This document shows positions 26,756 to 35,060 of a stretch of DNA of 64,000 bases, piece by piece. Numbering within the stretch: position 1 is the first letter of the stretch; every line of letters starts with the position of its first letter. The DNA comes from Methylobacterium sp. PvR107 (GTDB lineage Bacteria > Pseudomonadota > Alphaproteobacteria > Rhizobiales > Beijerinckiaceae), in assembly GCF_017833295.1 (NCBI RefSeq), contig NZ_JAFIBW010000001.1:1302001-1366000 (forward strand), read 5' to 3'. The position numbers were made by a program, and so were the translations under genes. The notes beneath the pieces were generated by a model. That model saw only the letters and a list, made by a program, of their open reading frames with translations. It made no database searches and was not told where the DNA came from.

Positions 26756-27679
26756 TCATAGCCTCATCGAGCGTTCTGACCTTGCAGACGGGAGCAGTCT
26801 CTGCGCGAGGAGCACCGCGGTGGGGGCATCGACCGCCGAGGCATCAGCGCCGACCCGTTCGACATATTCGGGATGCTCAAGGAAGACGGGTCCCCCGACC
26901 ATGACGCCTATCGAAGGGTTGAGGGACGCCTGTCGTACCGCCTTGATCGAGGAAGCCAGTTGATCGAGGTGGCTCTCCCGGCTTAGCGTCAGACCCACCA
27001 CGCCGAACAACTCCGAGCCTACGAGATTGGAGATTTGTTCAGGGCTGGAGGCAAGGCCGCTCGCCACATGCCAGCCGGCCTTTCGCATGAACTGCTCGAC
27101 AATCGCCAAGCCGAAGGTGTGTAGCTCGCCGGGTGCTCCCATCAGGAGGATGCGGCGCTCGCTATCGTAGGGCGCGATGCCTCCGTCTGAGCCGAACGTG
27201 GCCAAAAGGTACTGAAGTTGGGCGAGGCCGACCGTGACCTCGATGAAGTCGCACAGATCGTCGTCCCACATGCGTCCCAGCAGGGCCGCCGTAGGTGCCA
27301 GAAGGTCGAGGAAAAGGTCGTCGACGCAATAGCCCTTGGACGTCAGAGTTGTGAAAGCGTCCATGACGGCCGCGACGTCGTGCTTGAGGATCAGATCCGT
27401 GAAGCCCGCGACCGTTTCTGTATCCAACTTCGGCAGAATGTCTGATCGGAGCTGCTTGTCGCCGCGATCAACCAACATCAGCCGAGGGATAATGTCCGTC
27501 TGAACGATGTGGCCGAGCGCCAGGGTTCGCTGCCGTGCCTCGTCGACGGATCTCCGTCGTGCATAGTCCTCGCGGACAGACGCCGCTTCAGCGATCCCCT
27601 CCGTGATCAGACCGGCCCACTCTCGGTGGGGTGATCCCTGATCCAGCATTGTCTCATCCCCCTGGTCCGGGGTTGGCAT
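26756..27679 (-). CDS. Cobalamin-binding AerR/PpaA-like (SCHIC) photoresponse regulator
   Basis: The ~307-residue protein has an N-terminal helical region and a C-terminal B12-binding Rossmann domain. The ligand motif APGELHTFG (~residue 193) matches the GEQHTLG His motif of AppA SCHIC and PpaA/AerR proteins. In purple bacteria these proteins sense light through cobalamin or bind heme and relieve repression by PpsR/CrtJ. Its position beside two free-standing BLUF genes recalls AppA, which joins both domains in one chain. An ATG at 27649 with GGGGGA upstream is an alternative start. Confidence 0.82.
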   Translation of the reverse strand: MPTPDQGDETMLDQGSPHREWAGLITEGIAEAASVREDYARRRSVDEARQRTLALGHIVQTDIIPRLMLVDRGDKQLRSDILPKLDTETVAGFTDLILKHDVAAVMDAFTTLTSKGYCVDDLFLDLLAPTAALLGRMWDDDLCDFIEVTVGLAQLQYLLATFGSDGGIAPYDSERRILLMGAPGELHTFGLAIVEQFMRKAGWHVASGLASSPEQISNLVGSELFGVVGLTLSRESHLDQLASSIKAVRQASLNPSIGVMVGGPVFLEHPEYVERVGADASAVDAPTAVLLAQRLLPSARSERSMRL

Positions 27680-27865
27680 CCCCGCTCGTTATTGACCGTC
27701 GTTCGGCGAGTACGAGGCGTAACAGAGACGCAAATGCGCAAGTTGTAAAGAAGGCGGCTTTTCTACCACACTCGGCCGGTATCGGCAGGCTACGGCGGGC
27801 GGAGAAACACAGCCCACATTCGCTGACATCCAGGTCTCCGAACACCCGCCACTCGTCGACCGCAG

Positions 27866-28012
27866 CCTGAAGCGGACCGACCGCTTCCCGACCAACCCGG
27901 CCGTTCAGCGGCGCCAGCCTGCGCGGCCTGAAGTGGCCGTCAGCAGTCTGTCCGCTTCGGAGCCGAGCCGCCGGAAAAGTGGACGGCCTCCTACCGACCC
28001 AAAGCGGTCGTT
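27866..28012. repeat. Dispersed repeat family R1, copy 1
   Basis: The segment contains ACCAACCCGGCCGTTCAGCG, a 'gaagtGGCCGtc...tCTGTCCGCTTCGG' block and 'GGAAAAGTGGACGGCCTCCTACCGACCC'. The same ordered blocks occur in nine further places from 31968 to 57722. It fills most of the 488-base gap between the AerR-like gene and the monooxygenase operon. Confidence 0.6.
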
Positions 28013-28106
28013 CGGGCCGGCATCAAGGCTTGTCGTAAGCGGTCACACGGGAGCCACCAGGCAGACACATCGAGCGCAGGAACCTTTACATTGTTGAACG
28101 TTTATC

Positions 28107-28122
28107 CGTACACAGATGTACG
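28107..28122. promoter_or_regulatory. Palindrome upstream of the monooxygenase operon, candidate TetR operator
   Basis: CGTACA and TGTACG are perfect inverted arms around CAGA, 46 bases before the start at 28168. A TTTACA hexamer at 28085-28090 could be a -35 box. The TetR protein encoded third in the operon is the natural candidate to bind here. Confidence 0.45.
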
Positions 28123-28167
28123 TTTAGCCGCTGGCGAGGACGTCGAACTGGTTCGGAGGTGTAGCAC

Positions 28168-29319
28168 ATGACGACCTGCGGGAATCTGAGGGATGGCGGA
28201 ACGGTCGCCATCGTCGGGGCGGGACCAGGCGGAGCGACCCTCGCGCGATTGCTGGACCGGCGCGGTTATACCGTCCGTGTCTTGGAGCGCGACGCATCGC
28301 CCGATGGGCGACACCAGGGCGGAAGCCTCGACCTCCGACCGGATAGCGGGCAGCGCGCCATCGGTGCGGCGGCCCTCGCCGAGACGTTCGCCGAACGCTC
28401 TCGCGACGACGCTAAGGCATTCCGCATGCTTGATGCCGACGGGCATGAGATGCCGGGCCAGGGGCAAGAGACGCATGAGGACGCAGGTCCCGAGATCGAC
28501 CGGGGCGATCTGCGCGCCATGCTGATCGAGGCGCTGCCGAGCGGCATGGTCGCCTGGGACCACAACGTCGAGGTGGTCGAGCGTCAGTTGGACGGCAAGT
28601 GGCGTCTCCGGATCGAGGGGCGGGATGCCGTCACCGCCGATCTCGTCGTCGGCGCCGACGGCATAGGCTCTCGGGTCCGCGCGGCCTTGACCAACGTGCA
28701 GCCAATCTACACCGGCATCACGATGGTGGCCGCCTACATCCGCCCGGAGTTGTGGCGTGGGTCACGCATTTCCGACACGCTCGGTGAAGGCTCTGTGATG
28801 TTCGCCGGCGCAAACAAGACGATCTTCGTCCAGCGCTGCGCGCGCGACGTCATCCTGCTGTACTACTCGCTGGCCGTGCCGGAGGGCTGGCCCAAATGCG
28901 CCGGCTTCGACCTGTCCGACACCGGTGCGGTGATGGCCGCCGTCCGCGAGACCTTCCGCGACTGGTCGCCTAGGATTCTTGGCATGCTGACCGATGTGCA
29001 GGACCGCTTCCAGGTCTGGCCGACCTCCGTCATGCCGCCAGACTATCGCTGGGACAGCAAGCCCGGCCTGACGATGCTCGGGGACGCCTCGCATGTCATG
29101 CCACCCTTCACCGGCAAGGGCGTGAACCTCGCGCTCCTCGACGCGCTCGACCTAGCCGACGCCCTCGTCGCCAATCCGGGCCGCGCCGTCGCCGATGCAA
29201 TCGCGGGGTTCGAGCGCGACATGCAGGCACGAACGTCCCAGGAGATCCGCGCCTGCCTCCAGGTCGGCCGATCGGCCTACGGCATCGACCTCGGCTTCGA
29301 CCTAGGGAAGCCGGCATGA
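28168..29319 (+). CDS. FAD-dependent monooxygenase (TetX/PHBH-like)
   Basis: The 383-residue protein has the group A flavin monooxygenase motifs: VAIVGAGPGGATLARLL (~residue 12), DLVVGADGIGSRVR (DG motif, ~158) and LTMLGDASHVMPPFTGKGVNLALLDALDLA (GD motif, ~293). Such enzymes hydroxylate aromatic or polycyclic compounds using NAD(P)H; the TetX branch acts on tetracyclines, but resistance cannot be inferred here. The next three genes overlap it or each other, so it heads a four-gene operon with a TetR regulator. Confidence 0.87.
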   Translation: MTTCGNLRDGGTVAIVGAGPGGATLARLLDRRGYTVRVLERDASPDGRHQGGSLDLRPDSGQRAIGAAALAETFAERSRDDAKAFRMLDADGHEMPGQGQETHEDAGPEIDRGDLRAMLIEALPSGMVAWDHNVEVVERQLDGKWRLRIEGRDAVTADLVVGADGIGSRVRAALTNVQPIYTGITMVAAYIRPELWRGSRISDTLGEGSVMFAGANKTIFVQRCARDVILLYYSLAVPEGWPKCAGFDLSDTGAVMAAVRETFRDWSPRILGMLTDVQDRFQVWPTSVMPPDYRWDSKPGLTMLGDASHVMPPFTGKGVNLALLDALDLADALVANPGRAVADAIAGFERDMQARTSQEIRACLQVGRSAYGIDLGFDLGKPA

Positions 29320-30267
29320 CCTTCGATCAGGAGGTGGGACGCGCACAGCACCGGCTCGCGGTCACCGATGCCTTGCTTCATTTCGCCGCCGGCACGGATA
29401 CGGGCGAAGCCGGGCTGATCGCCTCGGTGCGGGCGAACGCCGAGATCGACTTCGAACCCCTGCAGCCGTGCCCTTGGACTGGACTTCGGGGTGCTGCGGA
29501 GTCGTGTGGAAATCGTCGCATTCCTAGCAAGTACGGCGGCAGGGCAGGTAACCCGCCTCGTCGTCACCAACCCGTTCGTGGTGGTGACCGGAGACCGGGC
29601 CAGCCTGAGCGCTCTGGTCGAGGCGGTTCACATCGTCCGGAACGCCCCCGACCGGCGGTTCCGGATGATGAACCGATGCGAGGCGTCACTGGAACGCAGG
29701 GTGGACGGCTGGGCCATCGGCCGGCTGCGGAGCGAAGACGTTGGTTCGAGCGCGATCCTCGAACGCTTCAGAACCGATGAGGGCACGGATACGCGCCTCG
29801 AACACGCCTTCGACGCCACCGCCACCGTCCTGTGGCCGCACGTGGTTGGCCCCGGGCCCTTCGGGATGCGGCACTCCTACGAGGTGGAGGCGGGGCTCGT
29901 GGATGGTCCGCTCCTTGCCGCCCCGACGCTCGGAGCCAGTGCCGACTGGCTGCTCGGCGAACCCGATGGCGTCATGCGCGTGGACGTGCGCATCCAGATC
30001 GTCACCGACGACGGTGCTGTCCTGTGCGACCGGTGTCGTGGGATCGGCGAGCCCACCGAGCGCATGCGAACCGCGATGGAACTCGGCGAGCCGACCGGCT
30101 TCGAGGACCGACGGATACGGACCTGTTGGGAGTTGGAATGCGGCGCCCCCCGCTACGCAGGGGTGAATCGTTGCATCATGGTGGTCGAGGCGCGCTGCCG
30201 CCCCGCCGAGAGGCCCGGCCGGCTTTCGAGCACCGGGTCTACCGGCCGGCTTGAGGATGTCCCGTGA
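29316..30267 (+). pseudogene. NTF2/SnoaL-like plus DUF3237 fusion protein, frameshifted
   Basis: An ATG overlapping the monooxygenase stop opens a frame with an NTF2-like start (VTDALLHFAAGTDTGEAGL...NAEIDFEP) that is lost around 29455-29475. The continuation (LGLDFGVLRSRVEIVAFL...) is in another frame and runs to 30267. It first completes the NTF2/SnoaL domain (to ~29760), then gives a full DUF3237 domain (LEHAFDATATVLWP...ASADWLLGEPDGVMRVDVR...CGAPRYAGVNR). Either an indel has split the gene or a sequencing error mimics one; a GTG at 29491 could still express the DUF3237 part. Function of the fusion is unknown. Confidence 0.7.
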
Positions 30268-30286
30268 GGAGTTTGGACAAAGGTCG

Positions 30287-30889
30287 ATGCGTAAGGATGC
30301 CGAACGGAACCGCGAGCGACTGGTCGCCGCCGCCAGCGAGATCATGCGCTCGGAAGGCGGAGACGTCGCCATGGAGATGATCGCCGAGCGCGCTGGCGTG
30401 ACCCGGCCGACGCTGTACCGCAACTTCCCGGATCGCCAAGCCGTCTACGAGGCGGTCCTGGAACGCGACCTCGAACACCTCGCCGCGGCGGTAGAGCCCG
30501 GGGAAGACCCGCTCGCCTTCCTGCGGCGCACGGCGGAGATGATGCGCGTCTACGACAAGTTCCTGGCCAACCTGGTCGACATGCCGGACTACGACGCAGC
30601 CACGAACCAGCGTCGGATGGCATCGATCCTGGCCGATCCACTCGCCGACGCCCAGCGGCGCGGCGTACTCCATCCCAACCTCACCCCCGAGGACATCCTC
30701 GTCGCGTGCCGCATGTTGGCCTCTCACTGGAAGCTCGACGACGGGGCCGACTTCCAGCGGGTCTTCGAACGGCGCTTTGCCCTGCTAGCGCGCGGGCTGC
30801 TAGCCGAGGGACGCACCGGCGCCGAACGCGATGGCCGTGTCAGCCGTCTGCCCACGACCATGGAAACCGATCGCGGAGACGGGTCATGA
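30287..30889 (+). CDS. TetR family transcriptional regulator
   Basis: The ~200-residue protein starts with a TetR helix-turn-helix: RERLVAAASEIMRSEGGDVAMEMIAERAGVTRPTLYRNFPDRQAVYEAVL, and ends in a ligand-binding helical domain. The start at 30287 (MRKDAERN) fits the family best; in-frame codons at 30251 and 30257 would give a short extension. Its stop overlaps the ATG of the NmrA-type gene. It probably controls this operon. Confidence 0.85.
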   Translation: MRKDAERNRERLVAAASEIMRSEGGDVAMEMIAERAGVTRPTLYRNFPDRQAVYEAVLERDLEHLAAAVEPGEDPLAFLRRTAEMMRVYDKFLANLVDMPDYDAATNQRRMASILADPLADAQRRGVLHPNLTPEDILVACRMLASHWKLDDGADFQRVFERRFALLARGLLAEGRTGAERDGRVSRLPTTMETDRGDGS

Positions 30890-31758
30890 TCGTCGTCACC
30901 GGGGCTACCGGCGAACTCGGCCGCCGCATCGTGGAGCGATTGCTCAAGCGCATGCCCGCTGCCGGGATCGTCGCCACCACCCGCGATCCCGGGAAGGCGG
31001 ATACGCTCGCCCGCGCCGGAGTCGAGGTCCGTCGTGGCGATTTCTCAGAACCGGATACGCTTCAGGCGGCCTTTTCGGGAGCGCGGCAGCTCCTGATCGT
31101 CTCTTCCAGCGCGGAGCGGGTCGGCCAGGACGCGGTCGCTCAACATCGGGCCGCCATCGAAGCCGCGCGCACAGCTGGGGCGCAACGCATCGTCTACACG
31201 AGCCATATGGCGGCGAGCTTGACCTCATGCTTTCGACCGATGCACACCCATGCCCGAACCGAGGCCATATTGAGGGAAGCGGGCACCGCTTGGACCGCCC
31301 TGCGCAACGGTTTCTACGCCGAGACGGTGCCTACCCTGATGGTCGGGGACGCGCTATCCACCGGCGTTCTGGCCGCGCCCGCGGATGGGAAGGTCGCCTG
31401 GACGACGCGTGACGATCTCGCGGCCGCCGCCGCCGCCATCTTGGTCGACGAGGGCCGCTTCGATGGACCGACCCCACCACTCACTGGTTCGGAGGCGCTC
31501 GACCTGGCCGATGTCGCCTCGCTGCTGTCGAATATCCACGGTCGACCGATCCGGCGCGAAGTCATCACCGACGAGGCGTTGATGGCCAGGATGCAGGTCG
31601 GTCGCGCGCCCGCCGCCGTGATCGAGATCACTTTGGGGCTGTACCGCGCCGCGCGGATCGGCGAATTCGCCGCGACGCATCCTACGCTCGCGACGCTCGT
31701 CGGCAGCCCCCCGAGGACGCTTGGAGCTACGCTGGCAACGAGTGGAAGCTCAGCGTAG
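30886..31758 (+). CDS. NmrA/QOR2-type NAD(P)-binding reductase
   Basis: The 290-residue protein has the atypical SDR motif VTGATGELGRRIVERL (~residue 4) and the family layout of QorB-like quinone reductases, including VYTSHMAA (~104) and a C-terminal helical lid. It overlaps the TetR gene by ATGA. In this operon it may reduce the quinone or aldehyde product of the monooxygenase (inference). Confidence 0.83.
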   Translation: MIVVTGATGELGRRIVERLLKRMPAAGIVATTRDPGKADTLARAGVEVRRGDFSEPDTLQAAFSGARQLLIVSSSAERVGQDAVAQHRAAIEAARTAGAQRIVYTSHMAASLTSCFRPMHTHARTEAILREAGTAWTALRNGFYAETVPTLMVGDALSTGVLAAPADGKVAWTTRDDLAAAAAAILVDEGRFDGPTPPLTGSEALDLADVASLLSNIHGRPIRREVITDEALMARMQVGRAPAAVIEITLGLYRAARIGEFAATHPTLATLVGSPPRTLGATLATSGSSA

Positions 31759-31967
31759 CGGATTTACTCGAAGTCATCGGCTTAGCCGATAGGGCATTCC
31801 AAACGTTGCTCTGCACGCAGTTGCCAACTTCGATCGCGTTAACACCGCATGAATACTCCGCGCTGATGGCATGCGCGGAGGTATCTCCGCCGCGTGTCTT
31901 ATCTTGAGCAAAAATCAGCGATGTCGGCTTTTCATCATTGATGAACCTGAGAGGACCGTCGCGAAGC

Positions 31968-32047
31968 CATCCAACCCAGCCGTTCAAGGGCGCCGGTCTG
32001 CGAGACTGGAACTGGCCGAAAGCGGCCTGTCCGCTTCTCGGGTCGTG
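31968..32047. repeat. Dispersed repeat family R1, copy 2
   Basis: Contains ATCCAACCCAGCCGTTCAAG, 'GGCGCCGGTCTGCG' and CTGGCCGAAAGCGGCCTGTC followed by CGCTTCTCGGG. It lies in the 463-base gap (31759-32221) before the MHYT protein gene; no gene is seen in this gap, and an in-frame upstream extension of the next gene through this repeat is judged spurious. Confidence 0.6.
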
Positions 32048-32221
32048 AGCAAGCAGACGTGTGGCGCGCTATGCCGGGTAAAATGTTCGTCGGCATGGCG
32101 CCAGCCCGTCGCCGTCCTCGCAGGCGAGATCGTGGATCCACAACTTGGTTGCCCGCCATTAAATCCGTATACAACATTCAACTGCATCGTGAGGGACGAT
32201 CGTCCGCTAGGGCTCCCCTCC

Positions 32222-34609
32222 ATGCTCAACGTCGTCGGTTGCCTTGTCGAGGCCCATGACATCCGCCTCGTCGCGCTAGCGGCCGGCATCTGTGCCCTCT
32301 CGGCCCTGACGACGGTCTGCCTCGTCAGCCACGCGAGCCGGGCTGTCGGATGGGCCCAGGCAGGCTGGCTCACCGTCGCGGCGGTCGCCGGCGGCTCCGG
32401 CATTTGGGCAACACATTTCATCGCGATGCTCGCCTTCGCGCCCGGCGTCCCGAGCGGTTACGACATCGCGCTCACCGGCCTGTCGCTCGCCATAGCTGTC
32501 GCCCTGGTCGGGTCCGGCCTTTCCTTCGCCGTGCTCGTCGGCGGACGGGCCGCGGCCTGGGCTGGCGGCATCATCCTCGGGCTCGGCATCGCTGCGATGC
32601 ACTACACCGGCATGGCCGCCTACGACGTGGCCGGCCACAAGGCGTGGGACCTCGCGACCGTCGCCGTCTCGCTCGCGCTCGGCAGCGTCCTGGGAGGCGC
32701 CGCGCTAGCGGCGCAGGTCGGCGCCCGGGGCCTGATCCGCCAGTTGCCTGCCGCGCTCCTGCTGCTGCTGGCCATCTGCAGCCACCACTTCACCGCCATG
32801 GGTGCCGTCACCGTCACGCCCGACCCGACGCTTGCCGTCTCGGACACCGCGGTCCCGAACGCTTGGCTCGCAGTCGCCGTGGCGCTCGCCAGCTTCGCCA
32901 TCCTGCTCCTCGCCGGCGCGGCGCTCGCGCTCGACGTCCGCGACCGCCGGCATTCCAAGCTGGAGGCCGACCGCTTGCACAGCCTCGCCAACGCCGCCGT
33001 CGAGGGTCTCGTCGTGTGCACCGGCGACACGGTCGTCAGCGCCAACAGGAGCTTCGCCAAGCTCGTCGGCTTGCCGCAAGGCACGCTCGCAGGAACGAAC
33101 CTCTCCACCTATTTGCCGGGCGACGCGGCCCGATTGGCGTTGGCCAGCCAGCCTGAGCGTCCGATTGAGGTGGAGCTCCATCAAGCCGACGGCTCGCGGG
33201 TGCCGGTCGAAGTCATCATGCAGCCGGTCGATTATGCCGGGCGGCCGCACTACGCCGTCGCGGTGCGCGACCTGCGGGCCCGCCGGCAGGCCGAGAGCCA
33301 GATCCAATTTCTCGCCCATCACGACGCGCTTACCGGCCTTGCCAACCGTGCCAGCTTCGGCAAGCGCCTCGAACAAGAGATGCGGGCGGCGCACGGATGC
33401 GGCCGCAAGCTCGCGGTGCTCTGCCTCGACCTCGACCGCTTCAAGGAGGTCAATGACCTGTTCGGCCACGCCGCTGGCGATGCCATGCTGGAGAGCGTCG
33501 CCCGCATCGTCTCGGCGGAGCTCGACGGCACGCAGATGATGGCCCGGCTCGGCGGCGACGAGTTCGCCGTGCTCGTGCCGTGCGAGCACGCCTCCGCTGC
33601 CGGGCGGCTCGCCGAGCGTATCCTGGAGGCGCTGCGCTCCGGCAAGACCGATGCCGGCGGCCCGCAGATCGCGACCAGCATCGGCATCGCCCTCTACCCC
33701 GACGACGCCGACGAGCGGGCGGCGCTCCTGAGCTACGCCGACACGGCGCTCTACCGCGCGAAGTCCGAGGGACGCGGCACCTACCGCTTCTTCGAGGCCA
33801 AGATGGGGGTCGAAGTGCGCGAGCGCCGCCTCCTCGAACACGACCTGCGCCACGCCGTGGCGCGCGGCGAGATTCAACTCGTCTACCAGCCGCAGACCGA
33901 GGTCGGCAGCGGCGCGGTCATCGGCTTCGAGGCGTTGTTGCGCTGGAAGCACCCGGAGCGCGGCTACGTCTCGCCCGCCGTGTTTATCCCCATCGCCGAG
34001 GAGAGCGACGCCATTCTGCAGATCGGAGAGTGGGTGCTCCGCGAGGCGTGCCGCGAGGCGGCGAGCTGGCGCCAGCCCCTATCCATCGCGGTCAACGTCT
34101 CGGCGGTGCAGATCCACAGCCCGCACTTCGTCGGCCTCGTGCACGAAGTTCTGCTCAGGACCGGGCTTGCGCCGCACCGGCTGGAGGTCGAGGTGACCGA
34201 GACGGCGCTGATCAGCGACCCAGCCCGGGCGCTCCTGACGCTGCGGCAGTTGAAGTCGCTCGGCCTGCGCATCGCCATGGATGACTTCGGCACCGGCTAC
34301 TCGTCCCTGTCGAACCTGCGCTCGTTCCCGTTCGACAAGATCAAGATTGACGGCTCTTTCGTGCGGTCGGTCGACAGCAACGAGCAGACCGCGGCCATCG
34401 TGCGCTCGGTGCTCGGCCTCGGACGCGGCCTTGGGCTCCCGGTCCTGGCGGAAGGCGTTGAGACGGATGCCGAGCTCGGCTTTCTCATCGCCGAACAATG
34501 CCACGAGGCACAGGGTTACCTGATGGGCCGGCCGTCGCCCATCGGGCTGTTCACCCAGTACACACATGGGACGTTTCCGCTCATCGCCGACGATCGAAAA
34601 CGCGCCTGA
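32222..34609 (+). CDS. MHYT-PAS-GGDEF-EAL cyclic-di-GMP enzyme
   Basis: The 795-residue inner-membrane protein starts with a seven-helix MHYT sensor containing the repeated Met-His-Tyr motifs (THFIAM, AMHYTGMA, HHFTAMG). A PAS domain follows (~260-350), then GGDEF (intact RLGGDEFAV, ~440) and EAL (intact EALLRW, with DDFGTGYSSL and VLAEGVET). Both catalytic motifs are present, so it may make or break c-di-GMP or one activity may dominate. MHYT domains are thought to bind copper and sense O2, CO or NO. ATG 32222 is chosen because upstream sequence is a repeat. Confidence 0.88.
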   Translation: MLNVVGCLVEAHDIRLVALAAGICALSALTTVCLVSHASRAVGWAQAGWLTVAAVAGGSGIWATHFIAMLAFAPGVPSGYDIALTGLSLAIAVALVGSGLSFAVLVGGRAAAWAGGIILGLGIAAMHYTGMAAYDVAGHKAWDLATVAVSLALGSVLGGAALAAQVGARGLIRQLPAALLLLLAICSHHFTAMGAVTVTPDPTLAVSDTAVPNAWLAVAVALASFAILLLAGAALALDVRDRRHSKLEADRLHSLANAAVEGLVVCTGDTVVSANRSFAKLVGLPQGTLAGTNLSTYLPGDAARLALASQPERPIEVELHQADGSRVPVEVIMQPVDYAGRPHYAVAVRDLRARRQAESQIQFLAHHDALTGLANRASFGKRLEQEMRAAHGCGRKLAVLCLDLDRFKEVNDLFGHAAGDAMLESVARIVSAELDGTQMMARLGGDEFAVLVPCEHASAAGRLAERILEALRSGKTDAGGPQIATSIGIALYPDDADERAALLSYADTALYRAKSEGRGTYRFFEAKMGVEVRERRLLEHDLRHAVARGEIQLVYQPQTEVGSGAVIGFEALLRWKHPERGYVSPAVFIPIAEESDAILQIGEWVLREACREAASWRQPLSIAVNVSAVQIHSPHFVGLVHEVLLRTGLAPHRLEVEVTETALISDPARALLTLRQLKSLGLRIAMDDFGTGYSSLSNLRSFPFDKIKIDGSFVRSVDSNEQTAAIVRSVLGLGRGLGLPVLAEGVETDAELGFLIAEQCHEAQGYLMGRPSPIGLFTQYTHGTFPLIADDRKRA

Positions 34610-34685
34610 GGCCTTTGAGAGGCTGTCATCAACCTCGGTGGCCTAAAAGGCTGGATACCAGGAGCGGATTAGGCGGGAGGCGGGC

Positions 34686-35060
34686 ATGAGGGGGCGGAAG
34701 ACACCGATCCCAGCGCGTGCCCTGTCGCCTCTCCGTCGCGCCGCACCGACCGCCGCCTTGGTCCTCGGCTGCGGCCTCGCCCCGGTCGCTCTCGCCCTGG
34801 CGCCTCGCCCCGGCGAGCCGGTCGCGGTGCTGACCCTCTTTCCCGACGCTTCGGTTCCCAGAGCGGTCGCCGCCTCCAGGGCGCCCATCCTGTGGCTCTC
34901 ATCCGGCGGGCACGTCGCGGTGCTTGACGCCGCTGGGCGCGATACCGCCGCCGACCTGCGCCGGGCCGGCGCCTTCCTCGTTCTCGCCGCCGGCCCCATC
35001 GGGGCCTGCCTGCCGGGCTTCCGGCTTCCATTGACCCTTACCGGAACGACGCAGCCGTGA
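34686..35060 (+). CDS. Small hypothetical secreted protein, coupled to the following chemoreceptor
   Basis: The 124-residue protein has an Arg-rich N-terminus followed by a hydrophobic stretch ([18 protein letters not shown]) that may be a signal peptide, and a short globular remainder with [19 protein letters not shown] do not recognise a family. Its TGA overlaps the GTG of the chemoreceptor gene at 35057 (GTGA), which suggests cotranslation and a possible role as a partner of that receptor. Confidence 0.6.
   Translation: MRGRKTPIPARALSPLRRAAPTAALVLGCGLAPVALALAPRPGEPVAVLTLFPDASVPRAVAASRAPILWLSSGGHVAVLDAAGRDTAADLRRAGAFLVLAAGPIGACLPGFRLPLTLTGTTQP

Noticed and set aside
28168..29319. Tetracycline resistance gene tet(X)
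   Set aside because: Only the general flavin monooxygenase family is supported; many relatives have no role in resistance.
31871..32221. N-terminal extension of the MHYT protein
   Set aside because: The extension translates an R1 repeat and precedes the natural first membrane helix, so ATG 32222 is used.
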